Of a DNA stretch of 36,644 nucleotides, positions 1-8,598 are shown piece after piece. The stretch comes from an uncultured Sphingomonas sp. GTDB taxonomy: Bacteria > Pseudomonadota > Alphaproteobacteria > Sphingomonadales > Sphingomonadaceae. The position numbers and the translations under genes are program-made. The number at the start of each line of letters is the position of its first letter. Position 1 is the stretch's first letter. Where the stretch lies: assembly GCF_946478955.1 (NCBI RefSeq), contig NZ_CAMLDL010000019.1, forward strand, positions 1 to 36,644, in the 5' to 3' direction. The notes under the pieces are model-generated. The model made no database searches, was not told the DNA's origin, and saw only the letters and a program-made list of their open reading frames with translations.

Positions 1-1500
<1,500 letters not shown>

Positions 1501-1507
1501 TCTGACG

Positions 1508-2041
1508 ATGGCAACGACGTTGCACCACCAACATTCTGTTCTTCGCGAACGGATTGTGGAGCACCGGTTCATCGCGGATGTGTTGGCGGGATTATGGCAA
1601 GCGGGCAGGACAGATGTAGAAGTCCTTCACGCTGAATTTGATCGCGGCGGCTATGATCTCGTCGTCGACTTAGGCGGAGTGACCCGCCAAATTCAGCTGA
1701 AGTGCTCCCACGCGCAGTCGACGACCGCAAAGGTTCCGGTCAGCAGGGCATTGTCGCGCCAAAGGTCCGGATGTGTCCTTTGGATTGTCGTGGACGAGGG
1801 ACTTTCCCCGATTCAATATCGGTGGTTTGGTGGAAAAATCGGAGAGAAACTGCCTGACTTATCCGCTTTCCCAATCCTGAAGCGAACCACATTCAACTCC
1901 AAAGGCGACCGGCCGAACCGGGACGGACACAATATTCCAAAGCGCGCGTTTGAGGTGGTTCCCGATATCGCGTCGCTGTTGGTGAAGCTGTTTGGGCCGG
2001 ATTGGAATAAGTCGGAACCCCAAGCGGTTTCCGCCATTTGA
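1508..2041 (+). CDS. Orphan PD-(D/E)XK nuclease-like protein, function unknown
   Basis: A 177-residue protein starting 8 bases after the gyrB stop; an upstream in-frame start at 1430 would overlap gyrB and adds only gyrB-shadow sequence, so ATG 1508 is preferred. I do not recognise the family. What can be seen is a pattern matching the PD-(D/E)XK nuclease core: a Glu in a first helix (E14 or E18, in VLRERIVEHRF), then GYDLVVD with D50, then a strand with Q63-L-K65 (RQIQLK), a spacing typical of that fold with Gln replacing the usual Asp/Glu. A later strand reads VLWIVVDE. No methylase, helicase or specificity partner lies nearby. Its codon use looks less GC-biased than its neighbours, which hints at acquisition. 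Only 7 bases separate it from the next gene, so the two are probably cotranscribed. Enzymatic activity is inference. Confidence 0.7.
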   Translation: MATTLHHQHSVLRERIVEHRFIADVLAGLWQAGRTDVEVLHAEFDRGGYDLVVDLGGVTRQIQLKCSHAQSTTAKVPVSRALSRQRSGCVLWIVVDEGLSPIQYRWFGGKIGEKLPDLSAFPILKRTTFNSKGDRPNRDGHNIPKRAFEVVPDIASLLVKLFGPDWNKSEPQAVSAI

Positions 2042-2048
2042 GCAAGCA

Positions 2049-2837
2049 ATGACTTCGACCATCACTGTCGCTTCCTACAACATGCGAAAGGCCGTCGGAA
2101 CCGACCGGCGGCGGGATCCGGCGCGGGTGTTGCGCGTGCTGGAGCAGATCGACGCCGATATCGTCGCGCTGCAAGAGGCGGACAAAAGGGTGGGGACGCG
2201 CGGTGCGGCGGTGCCCCATGCGATGATCGACGATCATGGCGTCTATCGTGCGGTCGAGTTCAATGTCACGCACACCCGGTTGCTGGGCCGCCTTCATGGA
2301 GAGCTTGTCGGCCGGATGCCCAGCCACGCCTTCACCGCCTCGCTGCGTCGCCTCGATTTCCGTAACCTCGGTTTCCACGGGAACGCGTTGTTGCTGAAAC
2401 CGGATATCGAGGTAACTGATATCGAGGCGATCCACCTTCCGACGATCGAACCGCGCGGCGCGGTGATGGCGGAACTGAATGTGCGCGGACGAGAGGTACG
2501 AGTGATTGGCATGCACCTCGACCTGTCGGGGCTCCGGCGGCGGCGTCAGGTGATGAAGATCCTCGACCATGTCGAACAGCGTCACCGGGCGATGCCGACC
2601 ATCGTCATGGGCGATACCAACGAATGGCGCGCGAACAGTCCAACCATCCGTGCGTTTGATGAACGTTTCGCGATTGCAGATTGCGGCCCGAGCTTTCACA
2701 GTCGCAAACCAATGATCCCGCTTGACCGGATCATCGTCGACCGCCGCTTCGCGATCCTTGAGGCTGGGGTACACATGAGCGACTGCGCACGGGTGGCGTC
2801 GGACCATTTGCCGATCTGGGCGCGGATCGAACTCTAA
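2049..2837 (+). CDS. Endonuclease/exonuclease/phosphatase (EEP) family protein
   Basis: A 262-residue protein with the EEP fold shared by exonuclease III, DNase I and inositol phosphatases. Visible catalytic-site motifs in order: SYNMR (N11), ALQEAD (E43, metal ligand), GFHGNALLL, GMHLDL, GDTNEW (D189, N191), LDRIIV (D226) and the terminal SDHLPIW (D252, H253). These are enough for a metal-dependent phosphoesterase; the substrate (DNA, RNA or a phospholipid head group) cannot be told. There is no signal peptide, so it should act in the cytoplasm. The ATG at 2049 is chosen because the upstream in-frame start at 1992 falls inside the preceding gene and adds no family sequence. It converges on rpoN with 18 bases between them. 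Confidence 0.9.
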   Translation: MTSTITVASYNMRKAVGTDRRRDPARVLRVLEQIDADIVALQEADKRVGTRGAAVPHAMIDDHGVYRAVEFNVTHTRLLGRLHGELVGRMPSHAFTASLRRLDFRNLGFHGNALLLKPDIEVTDIEAIHLPTIEPRGAVMAELNVRGREVRVIGMHLDLSGLRRRRQVMKILDHVEQRHRAMPTIVMGDTNEWRANSPTIRAFDERFAIADCGPSFHSRKPMIPLDRIIVDRRFAILEAGVHMSDCARVASDHLPIWARIEL

Positions 2838-2855
2838 TTGAAGGTCCAGCTGGGG

Positions 2856-4316
2856 CTACCCGCCGATCATCTTCCGCTGCCGCCGCCGTTGGATGGACGA
2901 GCCAATGCCCATCGCCTCGCGATATTTGACCACGGTGCGGCGGGCGATGTCATAGCCTTTTTCCTTGAGCAGCCCGGCAATGGCATCGTCGCTCAAAATA
3001 TCTTCTTCGGCGTCGATAAGCTTCTTGATCTCCGCCTTCACCGCCTCGGCCGCCGCGCCTTCGCCATCGTCGCTGGCAACGCCTGAACCGAAGAAATATT
3101 TGAGCTCATATAGGCCGCGGTCGCATGACAGATATTTGTTGCTGGTGACGCGGCTGACGGTGGATTCGTGCATCTCGATGGCTTCGGCGATCTTGGCCAG
3201 CGTCAGCGGGCGGAGGGCCGCCACCCCTTGTTCGAAAAAGCCCTGCTGCTGTTTCAAAATCTCGGTCGCGACCTTGATGATCGTTTGCGCACGCTGGTCC
3301 AATGCCTTCACCAGCCAGTTTGCGCTTTGCAGGTGATCGGTCAGCCACGCCTTTGATGATTTATCGGTCGCGCCCGCCTTGAGCTCGGCGTGGTAGCGCC
3401 GGTTGACCAGCACCCGTGGCAGGGCCGCGCTATTCAGCTCCACTAGCCAGCCGGTCGTGGTCTTGCGGACATAGACGTCCGCGGTAATCGCCTCTGGCTC
3501 GCGCGCAACAAATCGACACCCAGGCTTGGGGTCATAGGCGCGAAGCTCGCGCACCATGTCGGCCATATCTTCCTCGTCGACCCCGCAGATCCGCATCAAG
3601 TCCTTCATCCGCCCCTTGGCAAGCAGGTCGAGATTGGCGATCAGCCGCGCCATTGCCGGGTCATATCGGTCGGCGGCCCGGGCCTGCAGCGCGATGCATT
3701 CTTCGAGATTGCGCGCGCCCACGCCCGGCGGGTCGAGCGACTGGACCAACGCCAACGCCGCCTCCACTTCCTTGTGCGTCGCGCCGCTGTCCTCGGCAAT
3801 CACGCGCAGCGGCGTGTCGAGCCAGCCAGTCTCTTCCAGCTCATGGACAATCGCTTTGGCCAGGCGCCCAAGCGTCCCACCCGTGCCATGCAATTGCGCC
3901 AACAAATGTTCGGCAAGCCCTTCCTCGCCGCCTTCCAGCCGGTCGAAATCAAATGCTTCATCGCTCCCCGACGCGCCGCCAACATCGGCATAGCTGTCGG
4001 TTTCCAACGCTGCCTCGCGCCAGTCCATGTCGACCGGGCTGTCATCGGCCCCGCCCAGCTTGCCGATCAGTTCGTCAGAGCCGGTCGGATCGGCCGCCTC
4101 ATCGCCGGTTTCGCGGTCCTGGCGGATGATGGTGGTTTCGCCGGCCCCGCCTTCACCGGGACGCGCTTCAAGCAGCGGGTTTTTCGCCAATTCCTCGGCG
4201 ATCACTGTTTCCAATTCGAGGTTGGACAAAGCGAGCAGTTTGATCGCGGCCTGCAGCTGCTGGGTCATCACCAGCGATTGCGAAACCCTTATGTCGATAC
4301 GCGGGCCGAGCCCCAT
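2856..4316 (-). CDS. rpoN: RNA polymerase sigma-54 factor
   Basis: Sigma-54 directs RNA polymerase to -24/-12 promoters and needs an AAA+ enhancer-binding protein to open them. The 486 residues show all three regions: the Gln/Leu-rich N-terminal activator-interacting region (SQSLVMTQQLQAAIKLLAL), an acidic region II (about residues 60-125), the core-binding domain, a helix-turn-helix, and the RpoN box ARRTVVKYRE at about 458-467, which reads the -24 element. It is the last gene of the minus-strand operon, 18 bases after lptB. In many proteobacteria the genes after rpoN are a hibernation factor and ptsN; here the strand ends with rpoN and the next gene is the convergent EEP protein. No enhancer-binding activator gene is in the window. 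Confidence 0.97.
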   Translation of the reverse strand: MGLGPRIDIRVSQSLVMTQQLQAAIKLLALSNLELETVIAEELAKNPLLEARPGEGGAGETTIIRQDRETGDEAADPTGSDELIGKLGGADDSPVDMDWREAALETDSYADVGGASGSDEAFDFDRLEGGEEGLAEHLLAQLHGTGGTLGRLAKAIVHELEETGWLDTPLRVIAEDSGATHKEVEAALALVQSLDPPGVGARNLEECIALQARAADRYDPAMARLIANLDLLAKGRMKDLMRICGVDEEDMADMVRELRAYDPKPGCRFVAREPEAITADVYVRKTTTGWLVELNSAALPRVLVNRRYHAELKAGATDKSSKAWLTDHLQSANWLVKALDQRAQTIIKVATEILKQQQGFFEQGVAALRPLTLAKIAEAIEMHESTVSRVTSNKYLSCDRGLYELKYFFGSGVASDDGEGAAAEAVKAEIKKLIDAEEDILSDDAIAGLLKEKGYDIARRTVVKYREAMGIGSSIQRRRQRKMIGG

Positions 4317-4334
4317 GGCCGCTATCGTCCTGCT

Positions 4335-5123
4335 TTAGAGCGCGAAGCTCTCGCCAAGGTAGAAGCGCCTGACATTCTCGTCGGCAACCAATGCCTGCGG
4401 CGTGCCTTCGAACAGCACTTGCCCGTCATAGATGATGCAGGCCCGGTCGACGATCTCCAGCGTTTCACGGACATTATGGTCGGTGATCAGGACGCCGATG
4501 TCACGCTGTTTCAGGTCTTTGACGAGATCGCGAATGTCGCTGATCGAAATCGGGTCGATGCCGGCGAAGGGCTCGTCAAGCAGCATGATCGACGGATCGG
4601 CCGCGAGCGACCGCGCAATCTCACAGCGGCGGCGCTCCCCTCCCGACAGCGCCATGGCCGGTGATGAGCGCAGTCGCGTCAGACCAAACTCGTCCAGCAA
4701 TTTTTCCAGCCGCGCTATGCGCGTGTCCACATTGGGCTCCGCCACTTCCAATACGGCAAGGATGTTCTGTTCAACCGTCAAGCCGCGGAAAATTGACGTT
4801 TCCTGTGGAAGGTAGCCGAGACCCAGAATGGCGCGGCGGTACATCGGCAGGTTCGTAATGTCGCGGCCGTCCAGAATGATCCGGCCGCTGTCCGGTCGAA
4901 CTAGACCCATAACCGAGTAAAAACTGGTGGTCTTGCCTGCGCCGTTCGGCCCCAACAGACCCACGACTTCGCCGCGCGATACCGACAGGGAAACATCGTG
5001 CAGCACGGCACGCTTGTCATAGGATTTGGCAATCGAGCGTACTTCGAGCCCGCGCACGAGGGCCGACGCGGGCGCGTCAACTGCTGCCGACGCAGCGGTG
5101 TCAAGAAGCTCGACCTGGTTCAT
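4335..5123 (-). CDS. lptB: LPS export ABC transporter ATP-binding protein LptB
   Basis: LptB is the cytoplasmic ATPase that drives LptFG to pull lipopolysaccharide from the inner membrane and push it along the Lpt bridge. Motifs: Walker [10 protein letters not shown] (58-66), Q-loop [12 protein letters not shown] (about 105-115), ABC signature LSGGERRR (159-166), Walker [15 protein letters not shown] (178-191) and switch His216 in [22 protein letters not shown] and the YLG.. ending (FYLGESF) are characteristic of LptB. At 262 residues it has an N-terminal extension of roughly 20 residues relative to the E. coli protein (241). It starts 5 bases after the lptA stop, so it belongs to the same transcript. 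Confidence 0.97.
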   Translation of the reverse strand: MNQVELLDTAASAAVDAPASALVRGLEVRSIAKSYDKRAVLHDVSLSVSRGEVVGLLGPNGAGKTTSFYSVMGLVRPDSGRIILDGRDITNLPMYRRAILGLGYLPQETSIFRGLTVEQNILAVLEVAEPNVDTRIARLEKLLDEFGLTRLRSSPAMALSGGERRRCEIARSLAADPSIMLLDEPFAGIDPISISDIRDLVKDLKQRDIGVLITDHNVRETLEIVDRACIIYDGQVLFEGTPQALVADENVRRFYLGESFAL

Positions 5124-5128
5124 TCTGC

Positions 5129-5662
5129 CTAGCTTCGCTTCTGCGGAACGGTGAAGCGCCCGGTCACCCGTCCGCCATTGCCGGCTGGTCCACCGTCCAT
5201 CGTGGCGCGGCCGGTGTTCGTATCAATCGTCAGCCGCGCGCCGTTCAGGAACGACCCATTACGTTCCAACCGGACATTGCCGACCACGGTGATCAGGCCG
5301 GCGTTCAGGTCATAACTGCCAAAGTCACCGCGCGCTGTCTCGCTCGGGCTGGTGATGACGACACCGCCGCTGGCGTCGATCCGATTAATATCAATGCCGC
5401 CATTATTGGCATAGGCAAGGGTAAGCCGGGCGGTACGCAGCGTCAGCTCTTCCTGTTTGACAACGACATTGCCCGAAAAAATTGCGCGATCGGCGCGGTC
5501 CTGTGCTTCTGCATGGTCCGCCGCAAGATCGATCGGGGCCTTGCTGTTATGACCCTTCAATGCTGACAGGCCGCCCTGTTGCGCATTGGCACTGACCGCG
5601 ATGGCCAGCGCAGCAATACCCACAAGAGCGGTCAGAACATGATTTTGCTTCATCGATCTCAT
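5129..5662 (-). CDS. lptA: LPS transport periplasmic protein LptA (OstA-like)
   Basis: LptA forms the periplasmic beta-jellyroll bridge that shields the lipid A moiety between the inner-membrane LptBFGC complex and LptDE. The 177-residue product begins with a Sec signal peptide ([27 protein letters not shown], cleaved after about residue 27; listed here only as a position cue) followed by repeated short strands with the family pattern [25 protein letters not shown]. Its start overlaps the lptC stop by four bases (ATGA read on the minus strand at 5659-5662), implying translational coupling. An alternative ATG lies 9 bases inside. Gene order lptC-lptA-lptB supports the call. Confidence 0.93.
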   Translation of the reverse strand: MRSMKQNHVLTALVGIAALAIAVSANAQQGGLSALKGHNSKAPIDLAADHAEAQDRADRAIFSGNVVVKQEELTLRTARLTLAYANNGGIDINRIDASGGVVITSPSETARGDFGSYDLNAGLITVVGNVRLERNGSFLNGARLTIDTNTGRATMDGGPAGNGGRVTGRFTVPQKRS

Positions 5663-6297
5663 CTGACCGCACCTTGCCGAATTTTCAAGCGTACGCCGCC
5701 GTCGAGCCGCACTATCCGCTCATCCAGGTCGGCGCTCAATTTGCCGGCACTGAATTCGCCGAGCTCCATTGTTCCGCTAACCGGGCCTGACGATTGCATT
5801 GCACGCTGATTTAGATCGACTGTAACGTCGCGTGTCGCCAGGCTATAGCCATCGGGGCCAGCGACCTTGATCGGTCCATCGATGCTAACCACCTGCCGGT
5901 CAATATCGTAAATTCCACGGATTGCGGCGATATCCACAGGGCCTCGGGCGAGCTGGAGCTGTGCTGCCATGCCGCTGATGTGAACAATTGGCTGGGTGCT
6001 GGTTGGTTGCACCGCCTGATTGGCAACTATCGTGAAATTCTGCCCCTTATTGTCCTGTCCGGTGTAGCGGGCCGAATCGACGCGCATCCGTTCCGGCGCC
6101 TCACTCACCTTATTCTTGTCGAGGATGAAGCTGGTGTCGCCGCGTCGGTCAAAAGGAGCGATCGCCAAGAACAGCAGCAGCAGCCCGATCAGCACCGGCA
6201 ACCCATATTTGGCGGCCTTGACCACGGCGTCGTGGCGGCCGCCGGGTTCGGCCCAATTACGCTTTTCCGCGCGTTCCTGGGTGGCGAGATCAGACAT
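5659..6297 (-). CDS. lptC: LPS export protein LptC
   Basis: LptC is the bitopic inner-membrane protein that takes LPS from LptBFG and hands it to LptA. The product (212 residues from ATG 6297) has a short cytoplasmic N-terminus, one transmembrane segment (about residues 33-53, YGLPVLIGLLLLFLAIAPF), then a periplasmic beta-rich domain. The frame is open further upstream to 6399, but that sequence lies inside rnd; the ATG at 6297 falls 4 bases after the rnd stop and gives the family's usual layout. LptC is weakly conserved in sequence, so the call rests on the topology, the length and the position directly before lptA-lptB. Confidence 0.9.
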   Translation of the reverse strand: MSDLATQERAEKRNWAEPGGRHDAVVKAAKYGLPVLIGLLLLFLAIAPFDRRGDTSFILDKNKVSEAPERMRVDSARYTGQDNKGQNFTIVANQAVQPTSTQPIVHISGMAAQLQLARGPVDIAAIRGIYDIDRQVVSIDGPIKVAGPDGYSLATRDVTVDLNQRAMQSSGPVSGTMELGEFSAGKLSADLDERIVRLDGGVRLKIRQGAVR

Positions 6298-6301
6298 CGT
6301 T

Positions 6302-6925
6302 CTAGCTATGCGCGAAAATATCCGTTTCCGCCCAGCCGGCGAGGTCGAGCATGGCCCTGGCAGGAAGGAAGTCGAAGCATGCCTGGGCAAGCTCGACACG
6401 ATTCTCGCGTTCCAGCCGCGTGTCGAGCTTCTCCTTCAGACGGTGAAGATAGCGCACATCGCTCGCTGCATATTCGCGCTGCGCGTCGTTGATGTCCGGC
6501 GCGCCCCAATCACTCGTCTGCTGCTGCTTGCTGAGATCCTGGCCAAGCAGCTCCTTGACCAATTCTTTCAGGCCGTGGCGATCCGTATAGGTACGAACCA
6601 GGCGTGATGCGGTGCGCGTACAGTAAAGCGGCGCGGCCATGACACCCAAATAGGCGCGCATGATCGCGATATCGAATCGGGCAAAATGATAAAGCTTCAG
6701 GCGGTTGGTATCGGCCAGAATCGCCTTCAGGTTCGGGGCAGCATAGTCGCTGTCGGGCCCGAATCGGACCAGGTGCTCGTCGCCGTTTCCATCCGACAAT
6801 TGGACAAGACACAGTCGGTCACGGCCGGGAATCAGGCCCATCGCCTCCGTATCGATTGCAATTGTCGCGTCCGGCGCGAACAGGTCCGCGGACGGCAGGT
6901 CTTCTTCGTGGAAAAATATAGCCAT
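6302..6925 (-). CDS. rnd: Ribonuclease D, short form (DEDDy 3'-5' exonuclease)
   Basis: RNase D trims the 3' ends of stable RNAs, notably tRNA precursors. The 207 residues are one DEDDy exonuclease domain: IDTEAM (D25, E27), HFARFD (D85) and Y152-A-A-S-D156 supply the four metal ligands and the tyrosine. The HRDC domains of the E. coli enzyme (375 residues) are absent, as is common in alphaproteobacterial short forms. It is the promoter-proximal gene of the operon with lptC-lptA-lptB-rpoN. A purine-rich AAGGAGA lies about 12 bases upstream of the ATG, a slightly long spacing. Confidence 0.94.
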   Translation of the reverse strand: MAIFFHEEDLPSADLFAPDATIAIDTEAMGLIPGRDRLCLVQLSDGNGDEHLVRFGPDSDYAAPNLKAILADTNRLKLYHFARFDIAIMRAYLGVMAAPLYCTRTASRLVRTYTDRHGLKELVKELLGQDLSKQQQTSDWGAPDINDAQREYAASDVRYLHRLKEKLDTRLERENRVELAQACFDFLPARAMLDLAGWAETDIFAHS

Positions 6926-7170
6926 AACAGTTCAATTCTCCTTGGCCGGTCGCGCCTGAACTAGAGGTGACGACCGAGGATTCTGAACCCCGATAGTCGC
7001 ATCCTGCATGGCTGCGCCAGCCTTTACCATCGAATCACTAGGAGAAGTGCCATTTTTCCTGTAGAGACTCGCACTGTGCGCGCGGGACCGCTCGCGAGCA
7101 CGGCCGGTTGCGCCATTGGCCCAGCGCGTTGGTTCTTCGATTACGGGGCATGAAGAGAGTTTGAATTTCG
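6926..7170. other. Divergent intergenic region between rnd and the cold-shock gene
   Basis: About 245 bases hold the promoters of the leftward rnd-lpt-rpoN operon and of the rightward cold-shock-domain gene. I can see the rnd ribosome binding site near 6938-6945 but no convincing -35/-10 pair on either strand. Cold-shock genes often carry a long structured leader; no specific element could be recognised here by eye, and no tRNA fold was seen. Confidence 0.4.
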
Positions 7171-7974
7171 ATGGGTTTCGATCGAGGGCGTAAGGGCGAC
7201 CGGGGCGGTCGCGGACGCGATAAGCGCGATGGTTTCGGCGGTGATGAATTCGGCGGTGGTTTTCAGGATCGTGGCGGCTTCGGCGGCGGGTTCGGTGATC
7301 GTGGCGGATTCGGTGGCGGTTTCCAGGACCGCGGTGGCTTCGGCGACCGTAGCGGCGGCGGCGGCGGTTTCCGCGGCGGCGGCGGCGGCGGTGGCTTTCG
7401 TGGCGGCGGCGGCGGCGGTTTCCGCAGTGGCGGCGGTGGTGGCGGCGGAATGCCTCCCCAAGTCGTTGGCGAAGGCAAGGGCGTCGTCAAATTCTTCAAT
7501 CCGCAAAAGGGCTTTGGCTTCATTGTCCGCGACGATGGCGGCGAAGATGTGTTCGTTCACATTTCGGCCGTTGAACAAGCAGGTCTGACGGACCTTGCCG
7601 ATGGTCAGCCGCTGGAATTTACGCTGGTGGATCGTGGCGGCCGTGTGTCGGCGACCGATCTGCGCATCGATGGTGAACCGCTTGCCGTGGAACGCGCACC
7701 GCGCGATGCCGCCGCAGGTGGCCCCGCCGGTGCGGGTGGACCGCAGCGTCAGCTGACGGGCGAAAAGGCACAGGGCACCGTTAAGTTCTTCAATGCCATG
7801 AAGGGCTTTGGTTTCATCAGCCGCGATGATGGTCAGCCGGACGCATTTGTGCACATTTCGGCCGTTGAGCGTGCGGGTCTTCCGACGATCAACGAAGGCG
7901 ATCGTTTCGAATTTGACATCGAGGTTGATCGCCGCGGCAAATATGCTGCTGTGAACCTGTCGCCGCTTCAATAA
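7171..7974 (+). CDS. Cold-shock protein with two CSDs and an RGG-rich N-terminal tail
   Basis: This 267-residue protein joins a disordered tail of about 100 residues, almost wholly Gly, Arg, Phe and Asp in FGG/RGG-type repeats, to two cold-shock domains. CSD1 (about 102-168) has VKFFNPQKGFGFI (RNP1) and EDVFVHIS (RNP2). CSD2 (about 199-267) has VKFFNAMKGFGFI and DAFVHIS. Such domains bind single-stranded RNA or DNA and melt secondary structure. Tandem CSD proteins are common in alphaproteobacteria, usually without so long an RGG tail, which resembles eukaryotic RNA-binding and condensate-forming regions. The tail is encoded by strongly repetitive GGC/GGT codons, so its length may vary between strains. 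A strong intrinsic terminator follows. Whether it is cold-induced cannot be told from sequence. Confidence 0.95.
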   Translation: MGFDRGRKGDRGGRGRDKRDGFGGDEFGGGFQDRGGFGGGFGDRGGFGGGFQDRGGFGDRSGGGGGFRGGGGGGGFRGGGGGGFRSGGGGGGGMPPQVVGEGKGVVKFFNPQKGFGFIVRDDGGEDVFVHISAVEQAGLTDLADGQPLEFTLVDRGGRVSATDLRIDGEPLAVERAPRDAAAGGPAGAGGPQRQLTGEKAQGTVKFFNAMKGFGFISRDDGQPDAFVHISAVERAGLPTINEGDRFEFDIEVDRRGKYAAVNLSPLQ

Positions 7975-7997
7975 GGCGACCGGCCAACGGATACAGG

Positions 7998-8032
7998 AAG
8001 GGCTCGTCCGGTAAGGACGGGCCCTTCTTTTG
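7998..8032 (+). terminator. Intrinsic terminator of the cold-shock gene
   Basis: AAGGGCTCGTCC (7998-8009) pairs with GGACGGGCCCTT (8015-8026) with one G-U wobble, forming a 12-bp stem around a GGTAA loop, followed by CTTTTG. It begins 23 bases after the stop codon. Confidence 0.9.
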
Positions 8033-8073
8033 TGTGCGGGGTTCAATTTGAAGGATTTGGAAAAGCTCACGAC

Positions 8074-8598
8074 ATGATCGACCTGACGCCAGCAGATGCA
8101 ACACAAATTTCGAAGTTACATGCGCTGATCCACCGCTCATATCGCGGTGAAACGGCGCGTCGGGGCTGGACCCATGAAGCTGATCTTCTCGACGGGCAGC
8201 GAACCGATGCCGACGCACTGAGGGACATGGTCGCGGATCCCTGCCAGCATCTGCTCGCCGCATGGCAGGGCGATGAACCGTTTGCCTGTATTGCCCTGAC
8301 GGAAAAGGGCGATGGTCTGGTTTATGTCGGAATGGTTACGGTTGACCCGCAGAGTCAGGGCCGCGGTCTCGGCCGCCACCTGCTCGACCGAGCGGAGCAA
8401 TATGCAGTCGCCATGCTTGGCGCGCGCCGCGCCGAGATGACCGTCATTTCGCTGCGAACCGAATTGATCAATTGGTATGAACGGCGCGGCTACGCACTAA
8501 CGGGAGAACGCCGCCCGTTTCCGAGCAGCGATCCCCGTTTCGGTCTGCCAACCCGACATCTGGAGTTTGTCGTGATGGAAAAGCCGCTTACTGCATAG
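8074..8598 (+). CDS. GNAT family N-acetyltransferase
   Basis: A 174-residue acetyl-CoA-dependent acyltransferase. The acetyl-CoA pyrophosphate-binding loop is QGRGLGRHLL (95-104), preceded by the strand YVGMVTVDP; the C-terminal part has the conserved NWYERRGY motif, in which the helix and Tyr contact the substrate or cofactor. The open frame begins with GTG at 8032 inside the previous gene's terminator, so ATG 8074, with a GGAAAAG about 9 bases ahead, is the likelier start. The substrate is unknown. Its last 11 bases overlap the end of the convergent amidohydrolase. Confidence 0.88.
   Translation: MIDLTPADATQISKLHALIHRSYRGETARRGWTHEADLLDGQRTDADALRDMVADPCQHLLAAWQGDEPFACIALTEKGDGLVYVGMVTVDPQSQGRGLGRHLLDRAEQYAVAMLGARRAEMTVISLRTELINWYERRGYALTGERRPFPSSDPRFGLPTRHLEFVVMEKPLTA

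Noticed and set aside
1893..2807. Long minus-strand open frame (304 residues) opposite the EEP gene
   Set aside because: It is antisense to an EEP protein with all catalytic motifs, and its own sequence has no recognisable domain and a shadow-like composition rich in His and Arg.
3774..4664. Plus-strand open frame of 296 residues across rpoN and lptB
   Set aside because: It crosses two well-identified genes on the other strand and shows no domain.
6926..7170. tRNA or small stable RNA in the gap before the cold-shock gene
   Set aside because: No cloverleaf, T-loop GTTCGA/TTC pattern in the right context or terminator was found.
7340..7450. GGC-rich repeats considered as a CRISPR or tandem-repeat array
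   Set aside because: They are in-frame Gly codons of the cold-shock protein tail with no spacers.
7141..8106. Minus-strand open frame of 321 residues rich in Ala/Thr opposite the cold-shock gene
   Set aside because: The Ala/Thr run is simply the complement of the Gly repeat; the plus strand encodes two intact cold-shock domains.
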